Below the pieces are notes generated by a model. The model did no database searches, was not told the origin of the DNA, and was given only the letters and a program-made list of their open reading frames with translations. A program made the translations under genes and the position numbers. From Gammaproteobacteria bacterium (lineage in GTDB: Bacteria > Pseudomonadota > Gammaproteobacteria > JAKDMP01), in the NCBI GenBank assembly GCA_027018875.1, contig JALUYA010000021.1:1-62113 (forward strand): DNA of 62,113 nt. The letters are read 5' to 3'. Below, one piece after another: positions 17,904-27,333 of this stretch. The stretch's first letter is position 1; each line of letters begins with the position of its first letter.

Positions 17904-19363
17904 CCCTTTTCCCCCTGCAGCGCCTCGAGCCGATGCCGGGCATAGGCTGCGGCCGCCGGATTCAACCCGGGGTGTTCCAGAGCACTCCGGTAGGCCTTGC
18001 GAGCCGCCCGGCTGCGCCCGGACTGATCCAGCGCAATAGCCAAGCCCAGCCACCAGGTCGCCCGGTCCGGGGCCAGCGGAAGCAACGCCGCATACTGCCG
18101 CGCCGCGCGCCGGTAATTTCCGGCCCGCACTTCCAATCCCGCCAGCAACGCGTGATAGTCGGGATCGTCATTCACGGCCGGAGCGTTCTTCTCGAGCAGA
18201 TCGATCGCCCGGTCGATCCGCCCGGCTGCGACCAGAATCCGGGCCTTCAGGCGCACCAGGGAGAGGCGCCCGGAGCGGTCGGGCCCCAGCGCAAGTCCGG
18301 AGTCCAGGAGCGAGAACGAGGCTTGGATCCTGCCGGCCTTGGCTTCTATCCCCGCAAGCAAGAGCCGGGCTGGAACCAACCGCGGGTCGATCGCAAGCGC
18401 CCGGCGCAAGGCTGCCCTCCCCCGGGATGCGTGACCGGCGGCCAGATCCTGCACGCCCCGGTTATAGGCCTTGCGGGCCCGAATGGCCGCCGGAACCGGT
18501 TGCGGCAGTACCGATACGCTCCCGCCGCCGGCTGCCGCCCGGTGTGCGGGCGTAGGAGTCCCCCGGTGTTCCTCGGACCGGATCTCGGAGCGGCCTCCGG
18601 TGACCAGGCCCGCGACAGGAGCCGCCGATCGTGGGCGAACCCGCGGCAAGCGGGAAATTTTCCGCCCACCGTTGCGCTCGCTTCCCGAACTACGGCGTAC
18701 GGTTGCCGCCGGGATCCGCACAACGGGCCGGGCCCGAAGCGCCAGGATGCTGTTGCTCGGTTCGGCACCGGGCACCCGACTTAACTGCAACCGAAATCCC
18801 GCCTGCGCCCGGGCCAGCAAGATCATCCCCCCGGGGGTTTTCTCGAACCGGAGGGAAGCAAACCCCGCCGGGGGCGAAGGCTTTGGTAAATGCTCCGGCA
18901 AACGCGCCGGCAGCCGTAGCCGCAGGCTACGCACATCCCGCACGGGCGAGACGGAGGCCAGGGACGCAGAAAAAGAAAGCCATAATCCGGCCGTGCCCAC
19001 CCCCCGGGGAGAGGGCACCACGGCAAGCAGAACCGGACGGGACGGGGCTACAGTCCGGCCGTCCCGACGGCTCGCCGGCACTGATGGCATTCCCGCCACC
19101 CGCTCGCCCGGAATCGTGACTGCCACCGGGACCCGGGTAACCGGTTCCCGCACCACTGGCCGCCGGGCAGGCTCGCCCCGCCCCAGCAGGTAGGCCACAA
19201 TCAACAATACACCGACCAGAGCGATCGCCATGACCAAAATAAGCAAAATCACGCCTCGCGAGGGCAATGGACGCGATGGCGTAACCGATACCAGGGGAGA
19301 GGTTTCCCCGGAGCCGGCCCGGCGCCGGTCGAGTTCCCGCAGCATGTCGTTGATCAGGCTCAT
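17900..19363 (-). CDS. mshN: MSHA biogenesis protein MshN (TPR)
   Basis: A 487-residue inner-membrane protein. The N-terminus MSLINDMLRELDRRR is a hallmark of MshN. One transmembrane helix (ILLILVMAIALVGVLLIVAYLL) follows at about residues 40-62, then a long Pro/Arg-rich periplasmic linker and C-terminal tetratricopeptide repeats. It is expected to bridge the membrane complex to the outer-membrane secretin. It overlaps mshM and mshE by 4 nt each. Confidence 0.88.
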   Translation of the reverse strand: MSLINDMLRELDRRRAGSGETSPLVSVTPSRPLPSRGVILLILVMAIALVGVLLIVAYLLGRGEPARRPVVREPVTRVPVAVTIPGERVAGMPSVPASRRDGRTVAPSRPVLLAVVPSPRGVGTAGLWLSFSASLASVSPVRDVRSLRLRLPARLPEHLPKPSPPAGFASLRFEKTPGGMILLARAQAGFRLQLSRVPGAEPSNSILALRARPVVRIPAATVRRSSGSERNGGRKISRLPRVRPRSAAPVAGLVTGGRSEIRSEEHRGTPTPAHRAAAGGGSVSVLPQPVPAAIRARKAYNRGVQDLAAGHASRGRAALRRALAIDPRLVPARLLLAGIEAKAGRIQASFSLLDSGLALGPDRSGRLSLVRLKARILVAAGRIDRAIDLLEKNAPAVNDDPDYHALLAGLEVRAGNYRRAARQYAALLPLAPDRATWWLGLAIALDQSGRSRAARKAYRSALEHPGLNPAAAAYARHRLEALQGEKG

Positions 19364-20262
19364 CTTGGGGGAACCGCCAGCAACCAGGGCAAGGCCAACA
19401 GGATCAATAACGCGCCACGGCGCAGCCCACCCAGGAAATGATGTCCCCGACGAACAATGGCCGTATCGTCGATGGCCCCGCCGACATGGCGGTGCAGAAC
19501 CGCATCCCGACCCTCGCCATAGGCGGCCAGCATGCTTTTGTGGGCCAGGGTGTTGATCAACCGTGGAACCCCTCCGCTGGCCGTAAACAACAACCGTAGC
19601 GCCGCCCGGGAAAACGGCAGTCCACCGCGCCGCCCGGCGATCTCCAGGCGATGGCGCAGATACGCCTCGGTAGCACGTCGATCCAATGGCAAAAGGCGGT
19701 AGTCGAAGGTAATGCGCTGGGCCAGTTGGCGCAGATTCGCCCGGGCAAGACGAGAATCCAGTTCGGGTTGCCCAAACAAAACGATCTGCAACAGTTTCCG
19801 CCTCTCCGTCTCCAGGTTGGAGAGCAAACGGATGGACTCGAGCGTTGCGGTCGGCAACGCCTGGGCCTCGTCGAACAGCACCACCACCCGGCGCCCGGCG
19901 CGCGAAAAGACAAGCAACCGCCGCCCGATCCGCTCTATCAGTGCATCCGCCGCCACCCGCCGCGCCTCGGGTATCCGCAACTCGGCAGCGAGCTGGCGAT
20001 ACATGCCCAGCGGACGGAGATCCGGGTTGGGCAGAAAGGCCGTGACCCACGGCGGCGAAATCAGCCGATTGAGAAGCAGGCGACAGAGCAGAGTTTTGCC
20101 GAGACCCACCTCCCCGGTGACTTTCACGAACCCCTGCTCCTCCCCAAGCGCAAAAAGAAGTACGTTAAGCGCCTCCTGGTGAGCCGGACTGGGAAAGAAA
20201 AACCGGGTATCGGGAGTAAGCGTGAAAGGCGAATGCTCGAGACCGAAATGGTGTTGATACAT
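19360..20262 (-). CDS. mshM: MSHA biogenesis AAA ATPase MshM (ExeA-like)
   Basis: A 300-residue ExeA-type ATPase. The N-terminus MYQHHFGLEHSPFTLTPD is characteristic; Walker A is TGEVGLGKTLLC and Walker B is VVVLFDEAQAL. The C-terminus ends in a hydrophobic anchor (GALLILLALPWLLAV). ExeA relatives help assemble the secretin across peptidoglycan, a role inferred here. The start at 20262 has GGAGG upstream; the frame to 20334 overlaps mshL too far. Confidence 0.9.
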   Translation of the reverse strand: MYQHHFGLEHSPFTLTPDTRFFFPSPAHQEALNVLLFALGEEQGFVKVTGEVGLGKTLLCRLLLNRLISPPWVTAFLPNPDLRPLGMYRQLAAELRIPEARRVAADALIERIGRRLLVFSRAGRRVVVLFDEAQALPTATLESIRLLSNLETERRKLLQIVLFGQPELDSRLARANLRQLAQRITFDYRLLPLDRRATEAYLRHRLEIAGRRGGLPFSRAALRLLFTASGGVPRLINTLAHKSMLAAYGEGRDAVLHRHVGGAIDDTAIVRRGHHFLGGLRRGALLILLALPWLLAVPPR

Positions 20263-20269
20263 CGCCTCG

Positions 20270-21979
20270 TCAGCCTCCGGACTGGAGCCTTGCCGCGGTG
20301 GCTTGCTGCTCCCGGGTATAGCGGGCCCAGGCATTGCCCTCGCCGACCACGATCGGCTTGAGCAGAATCACCAACTCGGTGCGTGAAACCAACTGTCGCT
20401 TCTGCCGGAACAGGTTTCCGAACAAGGGGATATCCCCGATCAGCGGCACCGAGTAGGTCTGGTTCCGCACCTCTTTTTTCATCAACCCGCCGATCACTAC
20501 CACCTGGCCGCTGCGGGCACGCACGATGCTGTCGGACTCGCGCACCGAACTGAAGGCAAGTGGCAGGTTGTTCTGCTGGCCGTTGACGGTGATGATCTTG
20601 TTCTGGTCGGTCACCTTGCTCACCGTCGGATGGATGTAGAGCGTGACCCAGCCATTACTGGAGATCTGGGGCGTTACATCGAGCGCAACACCGGAGAAAA
20701 AAGGTGTCAGATTGATATTGCTGGCCGAGGTGGTGGCGGTACCGGTAATGGTGTTGCTGTTGACGCTGGTCACGAAAAATTCATCGTGCCCCACCTTGAT
20801 AATGGCATCCTGGTTGTTAATGGTCGCCATGCGCGGGCTGGAGAGCACATGCACCGCGCCCTGGCTCTTGAGCAGTTCGATAAAGGCATTGAAATCGCCG
20901 AGATTAAGTACCGCGGCAAAGGTTCCGCCAAAGGCCGAAGTCGGAAACCCACTCAACGGCTTCGCCGGATTCGGCTGTACGGTAACCGGCAAGCCCTGCA
21001 GGCTGGAAAGGCCGGTATTGAACAGATTCTGCCCCGCCACCTGCCCGAGGAGGATACTCTTGCCGCTGCCTGCCCGCATCAATGCCGCCCAGTTGATACC
21101 GCTCTGGAATCCATGGCTCAGGGTGACCTCCAGGATCTTGGCCTCGATGATTACTTCCCGGTTTACGCTGCCCTGGACCCGGTTAATAAATCGCCCGATC
21201 TGGCGTAGTTGGCGAGGCATGGCGCGCACCACGATCACGCCGGAGTTAGGATTGAGTACCACTTTGCGACCCTCGCCCGTGCCGACAATGGCCTTGAGCG
21301 CCGTGCCGATGGATTTCCAGAACTCGCTTTTGGATGTAGTGGTGATACTGCTGCCGGCGATTAGCGGACGCCGCCCTGCCCCCACGCCTCGAGCCCCGAA
21401 ACGCCCGCCTCCACCATAGAGTCCCCCGTACCCGCCGATGCCACCGTACAACCCCGCGGTATCGGCATTGGTGGTCTGGCCCGAGGTGACCCGCGTCTTC
21501 GAACTGGCCTTACGCTTGATATCGAGATAATTGATATGAAAAATCCGCGTCTGCATCCGGTTCGGCAACACGATCCAGGTATTGCCGATGTGGTTGTAGG
21601 CATAGCCATAAACCTGTTCCATGGTCTGCATGACTTCGGGCAGGGTGACATTTTTCAAATGCAGCGTGATACGCCCGCTCACCCCCCGTGACACGACCAT
21701 GTTGTAGGGTGCCCCCTTGGCCAGGGCGAGAAAAAATTGGCGCGCCGGCAGATCGCTGGCGGACACGTCGAAGCGGGGGTTACCTGCCGCGGTAATTTGT
21801 CCCGGAACCACGGGGCCACTCCGGGGTAACAATGCCCCCAGGATGGAGGCCGGCGGCTTGGCGATAGTACCTGGCGCAGGGGCACGGGATGGCCGGGACA
21901 GGGTAACGGGGTGGCCGGCACAGCCCGCCAACACCAGCGTCGGTAAGATAAACAACATAATCCGCCAATCGGGTTTCAT
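20270..21979 (-). CDS. mshL: MSHA outer-membrane secretin MshL
   Basis: A 569-residue secretin lipoprotein. The signal ends in the lipobox LVLAGC with C20 as the lipidated residue. An N-terminal STN-type domain precedes a Gly-rich insert (about 21360-21470) and the secretin core: SSPRMATINNQDAIIKVG, VALDVTPQIS and the gate region VPLIGDIPLFGNLFR. It forms the pore for the MSHA fibre. The start at 21979 overlaps the mshK stop in ATGA. The Gly/Tyr-rich loop (GGIGGYGGLYGGGG) is an unusual low-complexity insert. Confidence 0.94.
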   Translation of the reverse strand: MKPDWRIMLFILPTLVLAGCAGHPVTLSRPSRAPAPGTIAKPPASILGALLPRSGPVVPGQITAAGNPRFDVSASDLPARQFFLALAKGAPYNMVVSRGVSGRITLHLKNVTLPEVMQTMEQVYGYAYNHIGNTWIVLPNRMQTRIFHINYLDIKRKASSKTRVTSGQTTNADTAGLYGGIGGYGGLYGGGGRFGARGVGAGRRPLIAGSSITTTSKSEFWKSIGTALKAIVGTGEGRKVVLNPNSGVIVVRAMPRQLRQIGRFINRVQGSVNREVIIEAKILEVTLSHGFQSGINWAALMRAGSGKSILLGQVAGQNLFNTGLSSLQGLPVTVQPNPAKPLSGFPTSAFGGTFAAVLNLGDFNAFIELLKSQGAVHVLSSPRMATINNQDAIIKVGHDEFFVTSVNSNTITGTATTSASNINLTPFFSGVALDVTPQISSNGWVTLYIHPTVSKVTDQNKIITVNGQQNNLPLAFSSVRESDSIVRARSGQVVVIGGLMKKEVRNQTYSVPLIGDIPLFGNLFRQKRQLVSRTELVILLKPIVVGEGNAWARYTREQQATAARLQSGG

Positions 21980-22335
21980 GCCCCGCCCTCCTCCGGCCGC
22001 AAAACACCTCGTCGGATCAATTGCAACCACAACCTTTTTCCCTGTCTCAAAACGAGAACCCCCCGGGGATCGATTGCAAGTATTCGCCCGCCGCCGATTT
22101 TGGCTCCTACCGTCATCAGCCGATTATTGATCACGGCCTGGCGTCGATAAGGGCTGATCAGCACGGCACTCAGGCGCAACTTCACGGCGCCCGCCACCGC
22201 ATGAGCCCCCCCCGCTTCCACGGCGGGGAAGGGGCGGAACGGATCCGCCGCGGGGCCGACGCCCGGGGCGGACATTGCACCAACCGAGACCACCGAGACA
22301 GTCACGGCGCCGATTACCGTTGCCAACTTCCTCAT
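21976..22335 (-). CDS. mshK: MSHA biogenesis protein MshK-like
   Basis: A 119-residue exported protein with a signal peptide (TVIGAVTVSVVSVGAMS). Its small C-terminal domain (LRLSAVLISPYRRQAVINNR, IDPRGVLVLRQGKRL) resembles MshK/PilP-type pilot or alignment proteins that contact the secretin. The assignment rests on position between mshJ and mshL plus this pattern. It overlaps both neighbours by 4 nt. Confidence 0.78.
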   Translation of the reverse strand: MRKLATVIGAVTVSVVSVGAMSAPGVGPAADPFRPFPAVEAGGAHAVAGAVKLRLSAVLISPYRRQAVINNRLMTVGAKIGGGRILAIDPRGVLVLRQGKRLWLQLIRRGVLRPEEGGA

Positions 22336-22997
22336 GTTCCCTCGTTGCGTAATCCAAGCCAGGCACGAGACAAACCCAGTGTATGTACACGAAGTGTAGC
22401 AGAGAGGCGCGGGTAGCCCTGGGCACGAAGCTCAAGACTATCCCAGTACAAATGCCAGTGCTGCTTCTGAATCCGCTTGAGGTAGGCCTGCACCGACGCG
22501 AATGGCCCCTGAAATTCGAGTTCGAGCCCGTGGGCGTAGATCGGTATGGGCTTTTCCCCCTTGGTGGGCTTGATCAGGGGCCGCGGCGGCAGGCTCACAA
22601 TGTGAATCAGGCGCAAATCTCCATCGGTAGCTAGCAGAGTGCGCAATACACCGGCCATCCGGTCCGGAGCAATGAGCCCCACGGTCAGGCGCTGCAGCTT
22701 GCGGTCGGTCGCTTCGATCTCGGCCCGCACCCGGGTGAGTTCGGCGCGGGCCAGTTCATTCGGCGGCTTGCGAACCCGCGTGAGCAGGCTCTGCACCCGG
22801 ACGCTGGTGGCCTCGAACTGCCGTTGCACCTGCCGCATGCGCCGGGTATCGCGCTGCGCCGTGGCCACCAGCGGCTGATACAACAATCCATACCACAGCC
22901 CGGCCATGGCCGCCAAAAGCGTCAGCACCAACAAGGCCCGTTCCCGCAAACTGAGCGCGTCTATCCGCTCCCTCAAGGCCAGCAACCGGGCCTTCAT
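22332..22997 (-). CDS. mshJ: MSHA biogenesis protein MshJ (PilO-like)
   Basis: A 221-residue PilO/GspM-type inner-membrane protein. One N-terminal helix (LLVLTLLAAMAGLWYGLLY) is followed by a coiled coil of about residues 50-105 and a ferredoxin-like periplasmic domain (LELEFQGPFASVQAYLKRI). It likely pairs with the upstream PilN-like protein to form the alignment subcomplex. Overlaps of 4 nt at both ends keep it in the msh transcript. Confidence 0.84.
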   Translation of the reverse strand: MKARLLALRERIDALSLRERALLVLTLLAAMAGLWYGLLYQPLVATAQRDTRRMRQVQRQFEATSVRVQSLLTRVRKPPNELARAELTRVRAEIEATDRKLQRLTVGLIAPDRMAGVLRTLLATDGDLRLIHIVSLPPRPLIKPTKGEKPIPIYAHGLELEFQGPFASVQAYLKRIQKQHWHLYWDSLELRAQGYPRLSATLRVHTLGLSRAWLGLRNEGT

Positions 22998-23614
22998 GGC
23001 CGTCCCGCCTTGGCAATGCCCGGCATACCCAGGGTGGCCAGCAGAAAACGCAGGCGTCCGCTTTTCTTGTCGCGAACGATCTCAAGGGTGGCGAAACGGT
23101 ATCCGGAAACGGCCGGGCGGTGGCGCAACAGATCCAGGTACCGCGGTAACATCTCGCCCCGGGTGATTCGCCCCGCAAGCGCAAACTGGGTTCCTCCGTC
23201 CGCCAGGTCCACACCAGTAAGCCAGATACCGGCACGCACCGAGTGTGATAACGCATCGAGTACCGGGGCAAAGCCACGGGTGTTTCCACGCGCCTGGGAA
23301 GAGAGCGCCCGCAACACGGTCCGGCGCCCCACAAGATCCTGTCGGGCCCGGGAAAGGGCCCGCGCGAGCGCCGGACTTACCTTGCGCGAGGACAGTTTCA
23401 GCACTAACGCGGACAGTTGCTTCCGGGCCATGTCTTGCCGTTGTTGGTTCACCTTGAGCTGTTGCTGCAACGCATGAGTGGCCACCGACTGCCATGCATA
23501 GACGCCGAGCAGGGAAACGAACACCAATACCAGTACCTGGATCATGGCCACGGCGGAAAACACCTTGCGCTCGCGACGAAAGACGGGTTGGTACAGGTTC
23601 ACCTGTTGCCTCAT
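22994..23614 (-). CDS. PilN-like MSHA biogenesis protein (second MshI part)
   Basis: A 206-residue PilN-type protein. The N-terminus MRQQVNLYQPVFRRE matches the PilN motif that binds the PilM-like partner, followed by one membrane helix (AVAMIQVLVLVFVSLLGVYAW), a coiled coil and a periplasmic domain. It sits between the MshI/PilM-like gene and mshJ and overlaps both by 4 nt, reproducing the PilM-N-O order inside an MSHA locus. Some annotations would call it MshI2. Confidence 0.82.
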   Translation of the reverse strand: MRQQVNLYQPVFRRERKVFSAVAMIQVLVLVFVSLLGVYAWQSVATHALQQQLKVNQQRQDMARKQLSALVLKLSSRKVSPALARALSRARQDLVGRRTVLRALSSQARGNTRGFAPVLDALSHSVRAGIWLTGVDLADGGTQFALAGRITRGEMLPRYLDLLRHRPAVSGYRFATLEIVRDKKSGRLRFLLATLGMPGIAKAGRP

Positions 23615-24516
23615 AGCTTCCGTTCCTCCACCCGGAGCGCCCCGCCGAGTGCAATCCAGTCGGTTGGGGTAAATTCCTCGACCAACTCCGGCATCGCGAC
23701 AATGCGTGCGAGATCGAAATAGCTGGCCGGCAGACCGATATCCGCCGATATCGCGTCGAGAAAATCCGCATCGGCACCGTGAAACGGCACGGCGGCGATT
23801 CGCGACGGCCGACCGAAATCAAGGTGGCTGTCACAGTAGTCCAGTGAGCGTTGAATTTCGAGAGACAACCGCGCATTGACCTCGGGACCGCCGACCCCGG
23901 CATAACCGAGATCAAGCTGGCGCGTAAAATACAGCGTCGCGCCGCGCGACAGCACGATCACGCCACGATCCCGCTCGAGATACAGCGTAACCAGCCGCTC
24001 GTCCTCGCCGGAATCGGCAAGCGCCAGGTTGCGCAGGGCCATCTCCACGATATCAATCGCACCGATGTCAAGTCCGGCCGCAAACAGCCTGTCAACAAGC
24101 TCCCGCACCGCACCGGCACGGGCGGCAACCACATACAGCGAGCGACTGGGGGAGGCCACGGCCCGGGCGGGCACATCGAAAACATCAATAACCACATCGT
24201 CGATGTGAAAGTCGATGAGATCGCGGATTTTCCATTTAACCGCCGCGCGCAATTCCTCGGCCGGGACATCGGGCGCATCGACCATCAACAACTGGTACTT
24301 GTCCATGGCCAACACCCCGTTGCCACGCAGACCACGGAAATGTTCCCGGGCGGCGACCTCCCTGAGCGCAGATTCCTGCTCACCCAGTTGAAAGAGATCC
24401 ATCCTCCGCGGCGATGCTGCGGCGGCCGGGGCCAACCGAACAATGGCCGATTCCTCTCCGGCGGCATACAGCCCAATGATTTCGCCGCCCCCGGCGCGTC
24501 TGAACAAAGGCCGCAT
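23611..24516 (-). CDS. mshI: MSHA biogenesis protein MshI (PilM-like)
   Basis: A 301-residue cytoplasmic protein with an actin-like PilM fold. Features include LRAAVKWKIRDLIDFHIDDV, which is typical of MshI, and ARLSLEIQRSLDYCDSH near the C-terminus, as in PilM. It is the first gene of the msh transcript in this window, with a promoter-like sequence 31-60 nt upstream. mshH, which precedes mshI in Vibrio, is absent. The C-terminus overlaps the PilN-like gene by 4 nt. Confidence 0.85.
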   Translation of the reverse strand: MRPLFRRAGGGEIIGLYAAGEESAIVRLAPAAAASPRRMDLFQLGEQESALREVAAREHFRGLRGNGVLAMDKYQLLMVDAPDVPAEELRAAVKWKIRDLIDFHIDDVVIDVFDVPARAVASPSRSLYVVAARAGAVRELVDRLFAAGLDIGAIDIVEMALRNLALADSGEDERLVTLYLERDRGVIVLSRGATLYFTRQLDLGYAGVGGPEVNARLSLEIQRSLDYCDSHLDFGRPSRIAAVPFHGADADFLDAISADIGLPASYFDLARIVAMPELVEEFTPTDWIALGGALRVEERKL

Positions 24517-24546
24517 ACTCCCCAGAAAAAACCGATATTACCGTTA

Positions 24547-24575
24547 ATGATAGCCGTGGGAGACCGATTACGCAA
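24547..24575 (-). promoter_or_regulatory. Promoter-like sequence of the msh operon
   Basis: On the minus strand TTGCGT (24570-24575) is followed by 17 bp and TATCAT (24547-24552), placed just upstream of mshI and just downstream of a hairpin terminator. This is the natural start of the msh transcription unit. No recognisable FleQ, AlgR or Crp operator was seen here. Confidence 0.5.
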
Positions 24576-24624
24576 TCTAGAATCCGCGTAAACGGTTGCG
24601 GACAGCCCCCGAATATAGAGACGA

Positions 24625-24661
24625 AAAGCTCGTGCGTGGGGTTATTCCTCGCACGAGCTTT
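24625..24661 (-). terminator. Intrinsic-type terminator before the msh operon
   Basis: A perfect 12-bp stem (AAAGCTCGTGCG with CGCACGAGCTTT) encloses a 13-nt loop. On the minus strand it ends in a run of four T, matching a terminator for the DUF2892 gene just upstream. It separates that operon from msh. The T tract is short, so termination could be partial. Confidence 0.6.
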
Positions 24662-24698
24662 ACCCCGTGGCTTGCCGGAACAAGCGCCGCACCCGGTT

Positions 24699-24905
24699 TC
24701 AGGAATACGTTTTACGAATCGGACAGGTGCGAATTCCGAACGGCAAATAGGCAGGGCAAAATCCTGTCACCCCACTCAGTAAAGGCACTAACCCGAACCA
24801 GAACCACGGACTATGCACTCCGGTGAACACCTGGGAAATAAGCCCCACCCCGAGGATAATGCGAATCACCCGATCCACGGTTCCAGCATTTTTCACAAAT
24901 TTCAT
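24699..24905 (-). CDS. DUF2892 small membrane protein
   Basis: A 68-residue protein matching DUF2892, with the typical N-terminus MKFVKNAGTVDRVIRIILG and end CPAYLPFGIRTC. Two hydrophobic segments suggest an inner-membrane hairpin. In other bacteria the domain occurs alone or fused to rhodanese modules, so a role in sulfur or metal chemistry is possible but unproven. The start at 24905 is preceded by GGGGAGA; the upstream ATG at 24929 is less likely. It follows a Crp/Fnr gene by 57 nt and is probably cotranscribed with it. Confidence 0.85.
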   Translation of the reverse strand: MKFVKNAGTVDRVIRIILGVGLISQVFTGVHSPWFWFGLVPLLSGVTGFCPAYLPFGIRTCPIRKTYS

Positions 24906-24962
24906 GACCGTCTCCCCTTGGTAAGACATTCGGCGCTAGTGTGCGCTTTAGGATCGGGATTG

Positions 24963-25586
24963 TCAGTGACTCCGATCACCAAGCCGGGCGATGCCGGCGA
25001 GGCGTGCCCGATCCAGGATATCGACTCGGGCGCGGCCGAGTCGAATCAGTCCGTAACCTTCCAACCGCTTGAGCTGCCGGCTAATGCTTTCCCGATGCAC
25101 CCCGAGTTCACGCGCCAACGCGGCATGCGTCGCCAGGACTCCTCCATGCTCATCCGCCCGGGTCAGCAACATCTGCGCCAGCCGCCGATCCAGCCCCGCA
25201 AAGGCCACCCCGCTCACCACCCGCAGCAGATCGCTCAGGCGTTCGGCATAATGCTCCAGCACCAGCGTGCGAAACGCCGCGGATTCGGCGAACAAGGCCC
25301 GGAACCGCACGGCAGACAACAGGGAAACATCGAGTGCATCCTCGGCAATTCCCTCGGCGGGATAAAGATCGCTCGCCAGCAGGCAACTCGTGGTCAACAC
25401 GCAGGATTGCCCCGGGTGTAACCGATAAAGCAACAACTCCCGCCCGCTCTCGGAAAGCAGTTGCACCCGCGCGGTTCCCCTTTCCACCCGAACGTAAAAC
25501 CGTGCCGGCATCCCGGGCCGAAACAGATATTCTCCCGCGACGAAACGGCGCCGATGCGCCCCCACAAGTCCCGGAAATCCGGACAT
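24963..25586 (-). CDS. Crp/Fnr-family transcriptional regulator
   Basis: A 207-residue regulator with an N-terminal cyclic-nucleotide-fold beta-barrel, a long dimer helix and a C-terminal winged helix. The recognition helix region is ELGVHRESISRQLKRLEGYGLI. The N-terminal Cys cluster of oxygen-sensing FNR is missing. Two cysteines instead occur in the barrel at QSCVLTTSCLLA, a pattern seen in Crp-like proteins found beside DUF2892 genes. A redox or thiol input is a hypothesis. The target is unknown; the adjacent DUF2892 gene is a natural candidate. Confidence 0.86.
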   Translation of the reverse strand: MSGFPGLVGAHRRRFVAGEYLFRPGMPARFYVRVERGTARVQLLSESGRELLLYRLHPGQSCVLTTSCLLASDLYPAEGIAEDALDVSLLSAVRFRALFAESAAFRTLVLEHYAERLSDLLRVVSGVAFAGLDRRLAQMLLTRADEHGGVLATHAALARELGVHRESISRQLKRLEGYGLIRLGRARVDILDRARLAGIARLGDRSH

Positions 25587-25605
25587 TCCCGCCCCGTTGC
25601 CGCTC

Positions 25606-26172
25606 TCAGGCGCGCGGCAGCGTCACCCCTCGCTGGCCCTGATATTTACCGCCGCGGTCACGGTAGGAAACCTCGCAAGACTCGTCGGATTCCAAAAACA
25701 CCATTTGCGCCACCCCCTCGTTAGCGTAGATCTTCGCCGGCAGCGGCGTGGTGTTGGAAAACTCGAGCGTCACATGCCCCTCCCACTCGGGTTCGAGCGG
25801 GGTCACATTGACGATGATGCCGCACCGCGCGTAGGTGGATTTGCCCAGGCAGATCGTGAGCACATCGCGGGGGATGCGAAAGTACTCCACGGTACGCGCA
25901 AGGACAAAAGAATTGGGCGGAATCACGCACACGGCGGCCTGCACGGCAACGAAGTTGCGCTCATCAAAGGCCTTGGGATCGACAATGGTGGTATTGATAT
26001 TGGTGAATATCTTGAACTCATCGGCACAGCGCACATCGTAGCCGTAGCTGGAAGTGCCATAGGAAATAATGCGCCCCTGCGCGGTTGCCCGGATCTGGCC
26101 CGCCTCGTAGGGCTCGATCAACCCATGGTGCGTCGCCATCTCCCGGATCCAGCGGTCCGACTTGACCGTCAT
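25606..26172 (-). CDS. dcd: dCTP deaminase
   Basis: A 188-residue trimeric enzyme converting dCTP to dUTP, which feeds dTMP synthesis. Motifs include [50 protein letters not shown] with the catalytic Glu, and the C-terminal lid [14 protein letters not shown]. Length and sequence are typical of the proteobacterial short form. It lies 11 nt downstream of apbC on the same strand. Confidence 0.95.
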   Translation of the reverse strand: MTVKSDRWIREMATHHGLIEPYEAGQIRATAQGRIISYGTSSYGYDVRCADEFKIFTNINTTIVDPKAFDERNFVAVQAAVCVIPPNSFVLARTVEYFRIPRDVLTICLGKSTYARCGIIVNVTPLEPEWEGHVTLEFSNTTPLPAKIYANEGVAQMVFLESDESCEVSYRDRGGKYQGQRGVTLPRA

Positions 26173-26183
26173 GATTCGATCCC

Positions 26184-27266
26184 TTATTCGACAATAATTT
26201 CGGGGCCGGCCGAACTCTGCCGCTTCTTGAGTGCGAGTTCACCCGCCGTCTTGAGTGCAAATTCCCGCCAGGCGCAGGCGTTTTCCCCCTCGGGGTCGGT
26301 AACGACACCCGGCCGGCCGGCATCGGCATCGGCCTGGATGCGCGGGTCGAGCGGAACCCGGCTAAGCAGCGGCACCCCCGCCTCCGCGGCCAACGCCTCG
26401 GCCCCTCCCCGGCCGAAGATATCCGCCACTTCACCGCAGTGGGGACAACGAAATCCGGCCATGTTCTCGACGATTCCAAGCACCTCGACCTCGACCTTAC
26501 GGAACATAGCCACTCCCTTGCGCGCATCGGCCACCGCGATCTGCTGCGGCGTGGTCACGATCACCACCCCGGCAACCGGAACCCGTTGCGCGAGCGTCAA
26601 CTGAATGTCGCCCGTACCCGGAGGCAAATCCACCACCAGGTAGTCCAACTCGCCCCACTCGGTTTCGCCGAGCAGTTGAATCAGTGCCTGGGTCACCATC
26701 GGACCGCGCCAGATCATCGGCGTCGCCGGATCCACCAGGAAACCGGCCGACATCACCTTCAATCCAAAGGCGGCAAGTGGCAGAATCCGCTTGCCATCGG
26801 GACTTTGAGGGCGGCCGGAAAGCCCCAGCATCTGCGGTTGGCTGGGGCCGTAAATATCCGCATCGAGAAGACCGACGCGGGCGCCCTCGTCGGCCAGCGT
26901 AAGCGCCAAATTGACCGCCGCCGTGGACTTGCCCACCCCACCCTTGCCCGAGGCAACGGCAAGCACATTTTTGATCCCGGCAAGCGGCTGGAGGCCGGAC
27001 TGTACGGGATGCGCCGCGATCTCCGGCTCCACGACCAGCCCGAACCCGGACCCGATGCCCGCGGCGGCGAGCCCCCGGGTGAAATGCTCGGCATAGGCCG
27101 GGCGCGAGCGTCGCAACGGATAGCCGGGATGCAGCGTCAGCCGCGGCGGATCGCTGGCCTCATCCCAATCTATACGCCATCCGGCATCACCGAAACGGCT
27201 GCCCAGCCAAGGTTCGGGGATTGCGCCAAGCGCCGCCTCCAGGGCGGCTCGATTCAGTCGGATCAT
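26184..27266 (-). CDS. apbC: Iron-sulfur carrier ATPase ApbC/Mrp
   Basis: A 360-residue P-loop ATPase that carries and delivers Fe-S clusters. A DUF59-like N-terminal domain of about 90 residues precedes the Mrp ATPase. The deviant Walker A is [17 protein letters not shown], switch regions include [15 protein letters not shown] and [14 protein letters not shown], and the cluster ligands are in CPHC. All expected motifs are intact. It starts 67 nt after lptG and precedes dcd. Confidence 0.93.
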   Translation of the reverse strand: MIRLNRAALEAALGAIPEPWLGSRFGDAGWRIDWDEASDPPRLTLHPGYPLRRSRPAYAEHFTRGLAAAGIGSGFGLVVEPEIAAHPVQSGLQPLAGIKNVLAVASGKGGVGKSTAAVNLALTLADEGARVGLLDADIYGPSQPQMLGLSGRPQSPDGKRILPLAAFGLKVMSAGFLVDPATPMIWRGPMVTQALIQLLGETEWGELDYLVVDLPPGTGDIQLTLAQRVPVAGVVIVTTPQQIAVADARKGVAMFRKVEVEVLGIVENMAGFRCPHCGEVADIFGRGGAEALAAEAGVPLLSRVPLDPRIQADADAGRPGVVTDPEGENACAWREFALKTAGELALKKRQSSAGPEIIVE

Positions 27267-27333
27267 GGGGCGACAGCAGGTTGGAATGGTGTGCAGTCTA
27301 TCAAGACCCGGTCACCAAATGTCGGCGGCTCCC

